Assembly (NCBI GenBank): GCA_029243485.1
Contig: JAQWRY010000056.1
Location: 1 to 64,000 of the forward strand
DNA length: 64,000 nucleotides
Reading direction: 5' to 3'
Source: Candidatus Binatia bacterium
GTDB taxonomy: Bacteria; Desulfobacterota; Binatia; UBA12015
The first letter of the stretch is position 1. Every line of letters starts with the position of its first letter. Below the pieces are notes generated by a model that saw nothing but the letters and a program-made list of their open reading frames with translations, was not told the origin of the DNA and made no database searches. This document shows positions 57,369 to 64,000 of this stretch, in pieces. The translations under genes were made by a program, and so were the position numbers.

Positions 57369-58157
57369 TCAAAAGATCGCCGTCGTGATCCCGCCGTCGA
57401 CGACGAGACTCTGGCCGACGATGTAGCTCGCGTACTTGCTGCAGAAGAGTGCGCAGATGGCGCCGAAGTCGTCGGCGTCACCGAAGCGGCCGGCGGGGAT
57501 ACCGACGCGTTCGACCCAGCGGTCGATCTCCTCGGCGTAGCTGGTGCCGCGCTTCTCGGCGATCTTGCTGAACTGTTCCTGAGCGGCGGCGGTGTGGTGG
57601 AAGCCGGGAAGGAGATTGTTGATCGTAACGTTGTGTTTCGCCATCACCTTGGCGGCTGCCACCGAGTAGTTGGCGAGCGCCGCGCGCGGGGGCCCCGAGA
57701 GGATGCGCATCTCGCTTGGGAACTTCGCCGCTCCGGTGGTTACGTTGACGACCCGCCCGAAGCCGCGCTCGGCCATGCCGTCCACGGTCGCGCGGATGAA
57801 CTCGGCAGGCCCCAGGAGGCCGGATTCCAGGTATTCCTGCCATTGCGCGGGCCCGACCTCGCGGAAGTCCGTGCCCCACGGTGGCGGGCTGCAGGTGCTG
57901 ACCAGGATGTCCGGTTCGGGGCAGGCGGCCAGAATCCGCTCCCGGCCCTCGGCGGTCGTGTGGTCGGCGGCCACCGGGGTGACCGAGACGCCGGTTTCGG
58001 TCGAGATCTCCTCGGCGGTCGCGGCCAGGCGCTCTTCGCCCCGCGCCGAGATCACGAGATCGACCCCCTCCCGCGCCAGGGCGGCCGCGCACCCTTTGCC
58101 CAGACCGGCGCTTCCGCCGTTGATGATGGCCCGTCGTCCCCTGATCCCGAGATCCAT
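57369..58157 (-). CDS. SDR-family protein with non-canonical active site
   Basis: 262 residues. The NAD(P) loop is GGSAGLGKG (14-22); the family's NNAG is replaced by VSTCSPPPWG and the catalytic Tyr-x-x-x-Lys by Ser-Gly-Pro-Pro-Arg (SGPPRAAL, aligned with YSASKAAL). The C-terminal SYIVGQSLVVDGGI is normal. This matches a recognisable branch of 3-oxoacyl-ACP-reductase-like SDRs that lack the classic residues, so the variation is probably natural, but the reaction cannot be an ordinary SDR reduction without another base. Clean frame, no signal peptide. Divergent from coq4. Confidence 0.85.
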   Translation of the reverse strand: MDLGIRGRRAIINGGSAGLGKGCAAALAREGVDLVISARGEERLAATAEEISTETGVSVTPVAADHTTAEGRERILAACPEPDILVSTCSPPPWGTDFREVGPAQWQEYLESGLLGPAEFIRATVDGMAERGFGRVVNVTTGAAKFPSEMRILSGPPRAALANYSVAAAKVMAKHNVTINNLLPGFHHTAAAQEQFSKIAEKRGTSYAEEIDRWVERVGIPAGRFGDADDFGAICALFCSKYASYIVGQSLVVDGGITTAIF

Positions 58158-58358
58158 TGGATGTCTTCATACGCCAAAGACGCCAGGGAACGCACCAGGA
58201 ACCTTCTTGGGTCCCCTGAGTGTCGCGCCGGGTATGCAACTGGTGCATGCTCGATCGTGCGGCCGCCCGCCGCGGCCTACGAATTCCCACTGTTTTCCCG
58301 GCTTCGTCCGATGGCACGCAGCCTGCATTGGCTCTCAGCCCAGAAGGAGGAGATGTCC

Positions 58359-59132
58359 ATGCCCGATTCCACGACGATGCCGCCCACCCTGTTCCCGAGA
58401 GATTGGCCCCGCGCTTGGCGCGCGCTGAAGATCCTGATCGCGGACTCTGATCGCACCGATCAGGTGTTCGAGATCATCGACGGGCTCGCGGGTGACTCGC
58501 TCGAGAATAGCTACCAGCGCTTCATCGCCGACCCCGAGGGCCAACGCCTGCTGCGCGAGCGCCCCTCGCTCCTCGCCGCGCTTTCGGATCGCGCCGCGCT
58601 CGCGGCCATGCCGGCCGGGTCGTTCGGCCGGGCGTATCTCGACTGCATGGAGAAGGGCAGCCTCACCGCGGATGGCCTGGTCGAAGCCGACGAGGTTGCT
58701 GCCAAGAACCTGGACAAGCCGCCGCTGGCTGATCCCGACCGTGAGTTCGTCGGCGACCGGATGCGCGACATGCATGATCTCTGGCACGTCCTCACCGGGT
58801 ACGGCATGGACGAGGCGGGTGAGACCGCCAACCTCGCGTTCAGTCATGCCCAGATCCCGAACCTCGGGATGGGCCTCATCGTCGGCGCGGGTGCTGTCAT
58901 CGGCCCGAAAGACCTGAAGTTCACGTGGCCACGGTACCTCGTCGCCGCCTGGCAGCGCGGGCGGGCCACATCGTTCCTCGGCGTCGCTCCCTATGAGGAC
59001 CTGCTCCCGCAGCCCCTCGAAGAAGTCCGCGCCGGGCTAGGTATTCCCCCCGCGGAGCACGTTCACCCTATGGGGATTGCCATCGCCACCCGGGATGCTT
59101 GCGGGGAGGACGGCGTCCAATGGGTAAGTTGA
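58359..59132 (+). CDS. Coq4 family protein (ubiquinone biosynthesis)
   Basis: 257 residues; AGGAGG lies eight bases before ATG 58359 (an earlier ATG at 58353 is too close to it). The zinc motif HDLWH-x11-E is present in DMHDLWHVLTGYGMDEAGE. Other marks: LENSYQRFIADPEGQRLL, ERPSLLAALSD, GSFGRAYLDCMEKGSL and FTWPRYLVAAWQRGRAT. In eukaryotes Coq4 is part of the coenzyme-Q biosynthesis complex, recently implicated in C1 decarboxylation and hydroxylation of the ring; bacterial homologues are presumed quinone or lipid-related proteins. No ubiquinone genes adjoin it here. Confidence 0.9.
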   Translation: MPDSTTMPPTLFPRDWPRAWRALKILIADSDRTDQVFEIIDGLAGDSLENSYQRFIADPEGQRLLRERPSLLAALSDRAALAAMPAGSFGRAYLDCMEKGSLTADGLVEADEVAAKNLDKPPLADPDREFVGDRMRDMHDLWHVLTGYGMDEAGETANLAFSHAQIPNLGMGLIVGAGAVIGPKDLKFTWPRYLVAAWQRGRATSFLGVAPYEDLLPQPLEEVRAGLGIPPAEHVHPMGIAIATRDACGEDGVQWVS

Positions 59133-59319
59133 ACAAATTCTGAACGACTGTCGTTCGCCGCGGGACGGGCGCCTCCCCGGCGACCGCTCTCGAGGCGCTC
59201 CCGGTAGACCTTCCCGAGGCGGTGGAGCAGGCCGGGTTGATCTTCCGCGGTCTCGTGACCCGCAAAGGGCGTCACGAGCCGACCGTTGCGTGTCGCGTCG
59301 ACACCGGTCGACCACGAGC

Positions 59320-59466
59320 GTGACGGCCAGCCAGTCCGTGACTCTGCAGAACCTGACGGTCGAGAACCCGGGGATCAACGCGCTTGGGCACGTGCGCCTC
59401 GGCTTCTACCTGTCCACGAACTCGGTCATCTCTACGGCCGAGATGTTCCTCGGGTATGTCTTCTAA
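59320..59466 (+). pseudogene. CARDB-like adhesion-domain fragment
   Basis: A frame reads TASQSVTLQNLTVENPGINA, LGHVRLGFYLSTNSVISTAE, MFLGYVF and stops at 59466. N-L-x-V-x-N-x-G followed by VRLGFYLSTN and IS-x-x-E-x-x-LG is the core of CARDB (cell-adhesion related) repeats of secreted proteins. Only one partial repeat remains, with no signal peptide; the surrounding 59133-59586 otherwise contains nothing recognised. Confidence 0.55.
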
Positions 59467-59586
59467 AACTCGTACGCGCGGTTCCAGCGCAGTCGCTTCT
59501 CGCACCCGGCCCCATCCGGCCCTCGGCGGGGCGATCCGGGGCCTCGATCGCGGGGCCTCGATCGCGGGGTCGGCCGCCGACTCTGG

Positions 59587-60624
59587 CTACGCGAAGTACT
59601 GCTGCGACGTTGCCGCTGCGACGAAGTTCTCCTTCAGGTGCTCCATCGACTGGCTGTCCGCGTTCACGGCATCGAGTCCATGGGCCAGCACGTAGGCGTA
59701 GCTGCGCTGGAACGGCGTGAGCGGCGCCTTCATGAACTTCGCGTCGTAGACCCCATCGAAGGACGACGGTCGGTCCGGACCGAAGCCCATCCACTTGCCG
59801 GCGAGATGGCGGGCAGCCTTCATGCCGACGAGGCCGATGCCGGCCGCGCGGGCCTTGTCGAGCGTCGGCTGAAGCTGAGTCATCGGTACCGTGTCCTTCT
59901 GGATCGACTTGGCGTTCCAGTCGTACCAACCGGCCGGCGTGATCGCGATCTGTGCAAGAGAGAAGCGGCCCGTGTCGGCGGCGGCGTCCAGGACGTTCGC
60001 CGCGTTCTGATGAGTACTCACGCCCCAGTGGTCGACCTTACCCGCCTTCTTTGCCGCGAGGAACGCCTCGTGCATTTCGTCACTGCGCACCAGGGAGACG
60101 TTGTTGCCGGCCATGATGTAGTACGCGTTCACGTGGTCGGTCGCGAGGTCCGTGAGGCTTTGGTCCATCGACTTGGTCCAGTTCGCCGCACAGGTTTTCA
60201 GTTGCGCGCTCGTCAGCTCGTCGCCGGGCTGCACGTCGAGACCGACGAGGCCCTTCGAGATGAGGAAGATCTTGTCACGCCGTTTCTTCGCGAACGCGGC
60301 TAGGTTCGACTCGGCGTTGCGGTAGTAGTCGCTCGTGCCGACGTCGAAGACGTTCACGCCGTGATCGAACGCGGCATTCAACAGCTCGTCCTTGCCCCAG
60401 AACATGAGCGCCGCGCCGCAGCCGAACACGAGGCGGCTCCCTTCGAACCCGGTCTTGCCGAGCGTGCGATACGTCATCTCGGGCCATGCGGCGTCGGCTC
60501 GCGCCGCTGACTCGGCGAGTGCGCCCGCCGACTTGGCGAGTTCCGCGCCTCCGAGTCCGAGGAGGGCGAGAATCTGCAGCGCGCGGCGGCGTGTGGTCGG
60601 AAAGGCTCGTTCGAAGGATGTCAT
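59587..60624 (-). CDS. Aldo/keto reductase with Tat signal peptide
   Basis: 345 residues; AAAGGAG eight bases before ATG 60624. The N-terminus FPTTRRRALQILALLGLGGA is a twin-arginine signal, so it should be exported folded with its cofactor. The AKR barrel starts MTYRTLGKTGFEGSRLVFGC; FDVGTSDYYRNAES is the Asp/Tyr catalytic strand (D-x-x-x-x-Y with YY), KIFLISKG supplies the Lys, and GVSTHQNAANV the loop. The usual catalytic His motif is changed to VNAYYIMAGNNVS. NAD(P)H supply in the periplasm is unclear, as for other exported AKRs. Follows an SDR gene 118 bases upstream in the same direction. Confidence 0.87.
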   Translation of the reverse strand: MTSFERAFPTTRRRALQILALLGLGGAELAKSAGALAESAARADAAWPEMTYRTLGKTGFEGSRLVFGCGAALMFWGKDELLNAAFDHGVNVFDVGTSDYYRNAESNLAAFAKKRRDKIFLISKGLVGLDVQPGDELTSAQLKTCAANWTKSMDQSLTDLATDHVNAYYIMAGNNVSLVRSDEMHEAFLAAKKAGKVDHWGVSTHQNAANVLDAAADTGRFSLAQIAITPAGWYDWNAKSIQKDTVPMTQLQPTLDKARAAGIGLVGMKAARHLAGKWMGFGPDRPSSFDGVYDAKFMKAPLTPFQRSYAYVLAHGLDAVNADSQSMEHLKENFVAAATSQQYFA

Positions 60625-60742
60625 GGGACTAGCTCCTTTTGGCCCATCCGGCGGGACGGGCCCCGCTTCCTTCCTACCGGGTCCGGGCGCCACGTGGAAG
60701 CGGCCACCCCGGGGCGCCGGGCAGATGGAACCGCAGTCGATC

Positions 60743-61540
60743 TCAGCTGGCGACGGCCGAGCCGCCGTCGCAGGTAATGACCTCGCCGACGGTGAAGGCA
60801 CCGGCGCGAGACGAGAGGAAGATCGCCAGGCCCGCGATGTCCTCCATCGTACCGACCCGGCCGCGCGGATTCGCCTGGCCCACGCGGTCCCAATCGACGC
60901 CGTCGGTCTCGCCCCCGAACCCCACCCCGGCGCTGAGCATCCAGGTGGGGAAGGGGCCCGGGGCGATCGCGTTCACCAGGATGTTCTCCTTCACGAGATG
61001 GGCGGCAAGAACCCGGGTCAGGTGATGAATCGCGGCCTTGGACGGACCGTACGAGAAGTTGTCGAACACGGGCGTCTTGAGCCCATCGATCGAGCCGATG
61101 TTGATGACGCGCGACGGGGATTCGTGCGTCGCCGACTTCTTGAGGAGAGGCAGGCACTTCTGAACGAGGAAGAAGGGACCCTTCACGTTCGTGTCCATCA
61201 CCTTGTCCCAGCCGTTCTCGGGGAACTCGGCGAGAGGCGCCCCCCACGTTGCGCCGGCATTGTTCACGAGGATGTCGAGATGGTCGTCGCGCTTGGCGAG
61301 TTCGGTGGCTAGTGCTTCGCACCCTTCCAGTTTCGACAAGTCGGCGGGGATCGCGGTGCACTCGCCACCGAACTCCGACGTAAGCCGTTCGACGGCTGCG
61401 GCGCACGCGTCGGCCTTGCGAGAGCTGATGTAGACCTTCGCGCCGTTCGCGAGGAATCCCGCAGCAATCATCTCGCCGATGCCGCGCGAGCCTCCGGTGA
61501 TGAGTGCGACCTTGCCTTGGATCGAGAACAGATCTTTCAC
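60743..61540 (-). CDS. SDR-family oxidoreductase
   Basis: 265 residues from GTG 61540. TGGSRGIG (cofactor loop), VNNAG, GSIDG with the Ser, and YGPSKAA with Tyr-x-x-x-Lys are all present; PGPFPTWML and the C-terminal ITCDGG are typical of 3-oxoacyl-ACP-reductase/gluconate-dehydrogenase-like SDRs. There is no ribosome-binding site. The start lies one base after the TAG of a TonB-receptor tail (61544-61542), so translation was evidently coupled to that lost receptor. First complete gene of an operon with the exported aldo/keto reductase. Confidence 0.9.
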   Translation of the reverse strand: MKDLFSIQGKVALITGGSRGIGEMIAAGFLANGAKVYISSRKADACAAAVERLTSEFGGECTAIPADLSKLEGCEALATELAKRDDHLDILVNNAGATWGAPLAEFPENGWDKVMDTNVKGPFFLVQKCLPLLKKSATHESPSRVINIGSIDGLKTPVFDNFSYGPSKAAIHHLTRVLAAHLVKENILVNAIAPGPFPTWMLSAGVGFGGETDGVDWDRVGQANPRGRVGTMEDIAGLAIFLSSRAGAFTVGEVITCDGGSAVAS

Positions 61541-61541
61541 T

Positions 61542-61615
61542 CTAGAACCGGTAGCTGACTTCGCCGCCGAACGCGCGCCCTTCGGGCCAGTAGCGGAGTC
61601 CGGAACCGCTCTTGA
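61542..61615 (-). pseudogene. C-terminal tail of a deleted TonB-dependent receptor
   Basis: The minus strand reads SGLRYWPEGRAFGGEVSYRF then TAG, the closing strand of an outer-membrane barrel with its terminal Phe; compare GGEISYRF at the end of the intact receptor (9824). Immediately upstream (right) the sequence is the promoter/operator of the opposite-strand SDR, so a deletion fused the receptor's last two dozen codons to that promoter region. Confidence 0.75.
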
Positions 61616-61648
61616 CGAAAGTGGACAGTTTTTCTATTCTGTCCACTG
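61612..61648 (+). promoter_or_regulatory. Sigma-70-like promoter overlapped by a perfect operator palindrome
   Basis: TTGACG (61612-61617), 17-base spacer, TATTCT (61635-61640). Over it lies AGTGGACAG (61620-61628), ten bases, CTGTCCACT (61639-61647): perfect 9-bp arms, one in the spacer and one across the -10 box. Such a site is what a TetR- or similar dimeric repressor needs to block transcription of the SDR and amidohydrolase genes at 61663 and 62425. No regulator gene is in the window. Confidence 0.75.
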
Positions 61649-61662
61649 CGAGAGGAGAGCGT

Positions 61663-62406
61663 ATGGGCAAGTTGGACGGCAAGAAGGCGCTCGTGACCGG
61701 GGCATCCCGAGGGATCGGGAAGGGAATCGCGCTCGCGCTGGCGGAGGCCGGCGCGGACGTTGCGATTGGCTACCGTCGAGAGAAGGACGCTGCCGAGGCG
61801 GTCGTCGGGGCGATCGAAGGTCTGGGTCGCCGCGGTGCCGCCTTTGCCGCGGACGTTCGTGAGTACGGCGCGGTCGAGGCGATGGTGAACAACGCACGGA
61901 AGGTGCTCGGTGGTCTCGACATCGTCGTCGCCAACGCGGGTGTGCCGACGCGCTTCGAATCCACGCACGAAGTCGATCCTGGCTATTGGGATCGGGTGAT
62001 CCAGATCGATCTCTACGGGGTCTTTCACACGTTGCGCGCTGCGCTGCCGCACATGCGCGAGCAACGCGACGGCGTCTTGCTCCCGGTTTCATCCGTCGCC
62101 GCGGATGCGTGCGGTCCGAAGGGCGCGGCGTACAACGCGGCCAAGGCGGGCGTGAACGCTCTTGCGAAGACCGTCTCTCGCGAGAACGCCCGTCGGAACG
62201 TTCGCTGCAACGTGATCGCCCCCGGTCTGATTCAGACCGATATCTCCGACGGCATGCAGGAATTCCACGGCGATCTGGAGAAGACGATCCCGCTCGGGCG
62301 TATCGGTACGGTCGAAGAGGTGGGCGCGATGGCGGTCTATCTCTCGTCTAAGGATGCAGAGTGGATCACGGGCAAGGTCTTCCGCATCGACGGCGGCGCC
62401 TGGTAG
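61663..62406 (+). CDS. SDR-family oxidoreductase (FabG-like)
   Basis: 247 residues; AGGAG five bases before ATG 61663. TGASRGIGKG, VVANAGVP (NAG variant), VSSVAADACGPKGAAYNAAK with Ser and Tyr-x-x-x-Lys, and the final VFRIDGGAW. NAD(P)H-dependent reduction of a ketone or oxidation of an alcohol, cytoplasmic. It is the first gene behind the operator-controlled promoter and is followed after 18 bases by the amidohydrolase, with which it should be cotranscribed and induced by the same signal. The substrate is unknown, as is usual for this family. Confidence 0.92.
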   Translation: MGKLDGKKALVTGASRGIGKGIALALAEAGADVAIGYRREKDAAEAVVGAIEGLGRRGAAFAADVREYGAVEAMVNNARKVLGGLDIVVANAGVPTRFESTHEVDPGYWDRVIQIDLYGVFHTLRAALPHMREQRDGVLLPVSSVAADACGPKGAAYNAAKAGVNALAKTVSRENARRNVRCNVIAPGLIQTDISDGMQEFHGDLEKTIPLGRIGTVEEVGAMAVYLSSKDAEWITGKVFRIDGGAW

Positions 62407-62424
62407 GGCGCGAGGAGGCCGATC

Positions 62425-64000
62425 ATGTTCGACCTGGTCATTCGCAACGGTATGCTGATCGATGGGCGACGTACGCCACGCTACCGCGCCGACGTAGGCG
62501 TGCGCGATGGCCGCGTCGCTTCGGTCGGGAAGATTCCAAAGGGGCAGGCCCACCGCGAGATCGACGCCGAGGGACTCATCGTGGCCCCGGGCGTCGTCGA
62601 TCTCCACACCCACTACGACAGCCAGGTCTACTGGGATCCATGGTGCTCGATCTCGGGCTGGCACGGGGTCACGACCGTCGTCGTCGGGAACTGCGGCTTT
62701 GGGTTCGCGCCGGTCCGTCCGGAGGCCCGAGAGCGCGCCATGCTCACGATGTCCCGCAACGAGGCGGTCCCGTTGGAATGCATGCAAGAAGGCATGCCCT
62801 GGGATTGGACGACGTATCCGGAGTTCCTCGACAGCCTCGAGCGGACACCCAAGGGAGTGAACGTCGGCTCCTACGTCGGGCTGAGCCCGCTGCTGGTCTG
62901 GCTGACGGGGTCGGTCGAGGATGCGAAGGGGCGCCGGCTTTCCGGCCCCGAGAAGGCCGAGGGGGAACGTCTTCTCCGTGAGGCGATGGACGCGGGTGCC
63001 TGCGGCTGGTCCGCCCAGCTCATCGGCCCCGACACCATCCAGCGCGACTTCGACGGCACGCCGATGATCACGGACCTGCTGCACGAAGAGGACATTCGGT
63101 TCTTCGCGCGTGCGCTCGGTGAGATCGGTCGGGGTACCATTCAGATGATCGGCGTGCCGAAGATCGCGAACCTGCTGGCGAGTGAGTCGGGCCGACCCGT
63201 GATCTTCAACGTGCTCGCGGCCCGGACCGACCAACACGGAGCGCCGGCGGAGTCTCACGAGATCCTGATCAAGTGGCTCGAGAAGGCGAACCGCCAGGGC
63301 AGACGGATCATCGCGCAGTCGGTCACGTGCGCGATCGACTACCAATTCACTCTCGAGGATTGGAACCTGTTCGACACGTCGCCACTCTGGCGGGAGCTGA
63401 CCATGGGGACGCTCGCGGAGAAGATGGAGAAGATGCGCGATCCGGCCCGTCGTGCGGCCCTGCAAGCGGAGTGGGAGGCCGGAGACGCGCCGCTCGCGGG
63501 TGGTGGAACCGAGAAGCTGGAGGTACGCCTCGGTGTCTCGCTCGAAGATCTGGTGCTCGCGTACGTGACGGGCGACGACCCGGCGGTGACGAAGTGGGAA
63601 GGCCATACGGTGGGCGAGATCGCCGCCGGCACGAACGTACATCCGATCGACGCCTTCCTGGATATGTCTCTCTCCTGCGATCTCGGCGCCGGTTGGCAAA
63701 CCGTCCCTCGAGAGATCGATCCGACGGCGATGCGCGAGATCGCGAACTGCCCGTATGCGGTTCCGGGTCTCTCCGACGGAGGCGCTCACACGAAGTTCCT
63801 CACGACCGGAACCTATCCGACCGAGTTCCTCGCGACGTGGGTCCGCGATCATGAGGTGATGGATCTGGAAGAGGCGCACTGGCGTCTCTCGGCGTACTCC
63901 GCACAGGCGGCCGGAATCACCGACCGCGGGGTGATCGCAGAAGGGATGCCGGCCGACATCGTGGTCTACGACCTGGACGCCCTCGAGCTTCTTCCGGCGG
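62425..64000 (+). CDS. N-acyl-D-amino-acid deacylase-type amidohydrolase (partial, runs off the right edge)
   Basis: At least 525 residues from ATG 62425 (AGGAGG seven bases upstream), still open at the window end. Amidohydrolase-3/D-aminoacylase layout: DLVIRNGMLIDGRRTPRYRA small beta-domain start, PGVVDLHTHYDSQVYWDP with the metal pair His61-x-His63, TTVVVGNCGFGFAP with the Cys-containing strand typical of D-aminoacylases, and DGGAHTKFLTTG with the terminal Asp. GVIAEGMPADIVVYDLDAL is the returning beta-domain, so only a few dozen residues are missing. Zinc-dependent hydrolysis of N-acyl-D-amino acids or related amides. Second gene of the operator-controlled transcript. Confidence 0.9.
   Translation, partial: MFDLVIRNGMLIDGRRTPRYRADVGVRDGRVASVGKIPKGQAHREIDAEGLIVAPGVVDLHTHYDSQVYWDPWCSISGWHGVTTVVVGNCGFGFAPVRPEARERAMLTMSRNEAVPLECMQEGMPWDWTTYPEFLDSLERTPKGVNVGSYVGLSPLLVWLTGSVEDAKGRRLSGPEKAEGERLLREAMDAGACGWSAQLIGPDTIQRDFDGTPMITDLLHEEDIRFFARALGEIGRGTIQMIGVPKIANLLASESGRPVIFNVLAARTDQHGAPAESHEILIKWLEKANRQGRRIIAQSVTCAIDYQFTLEDWNLFDTSPLWRELTMGTLAEKMEKMRDPARRAALQAEWEAGDAPLAGGGTEKLEVRLGVSLEDLVLAYVTGDDPAVTKWEGHTVGEIAAGTNVHPIDAFLDMSLSCDLGAGWQTVPREIDPTAMREIANCPYAVPGLSDGGAHTKFLTTGTYPTEFLATWVRDHEVMDLEEAHWRLSAYSAQAAGITDRGVIAEGMPADIVVYDLDALELLPA

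Overview
The window is high-G+C DNA from a Gram-negative, aerobic, probably uncultured environmental bacterium. A TonB-dependent receptor, lipoproteins with lipoboxes, a Tat substrate and an O-antigen-ligase-like protein indicate an outer membrane. The oxygenase, dehalogenase, SDR and amidohydrolase repertoire resembles former 'Deltaproteobacteria' and Binatota-type metagenome genomes. That assignment is an inference: there is no rRNA gene here, and I recognise no tRNA.

Layout. 1-7.5 kb is mostly decayed DNA. It holds a broken Lcl/DUF1566 lectin-like protein followed by what looks like the first codons of an Avd protein (a probable dead diversity-generating retroelement), a restriction-type fragment, a methyltransferase, a shattered membrane protein, a lipoprotein and a dead response regulator. 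7.5-12.3 kb is an operon of TonB receptor, MFS symporter and PhyH dioxygenase. 12.8-13.9 kb carries a low-G+C, eukaryote-like UMP-CMP kinase with an extra N-terminal domain. 15-25.6 kb is a catabolic region: two Baeyer-Villiger-type monooxygenases, a lysophospholipid-acyltransferase-like protein, a Rieske protein lacking its catalytic iron site, a ThuA-domain protein and an aldehyde dehydrogenase, separated by pseudogenes. 25.6-37 kb mixes housekeeping genes (RluA-type pseudouridine synthase, YaiI/DUF188, TruD) with a PLP decarboxylase, a haloalkane dehalogenase/PhyH pair, a cytochrome P450 and dead SDR and sulfatase genes. 37.8-49 kb has an intact LacZ-type beta-galactosidase, DUF1214 and DUF4404 proteins, an O-antigen-ligase-like protein, a secreted beta-propeller and a cold-shock protein. 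49-64 kb is again catabolic: SRPBCC, two amidohydrolase-2 proteins, a PHB-depolymerase-like lipoprotein, nitroreductase, several SDRs, Coq4, a Tat-exported aldo/keto reductase and, at the right edge, an N-acyl-D-amino-acid deacylase-type amidohydrolase controlled from a promoter with a perfect operator palindrome.

How it works together. The intact genes suggest uptake of hydrophobic or complex organics (TonB receptor plus symporter), oxidation (BVMO, P450, PhyH, SDR, aldehyde dehydrogenase), dehalogenation and hydrolysis. Substrates cannot be read from sequence.

The strongest window-wide signal is pseudogenisation. I count roughly twenty decayed or truncated genes with nonsense codons, frameshifts and in-frame deletions beside genes with long clean frames. 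A roughly 95-bp structured repeat is present three times, and two eukaryote-like protein segments are embedded in bacterial context.
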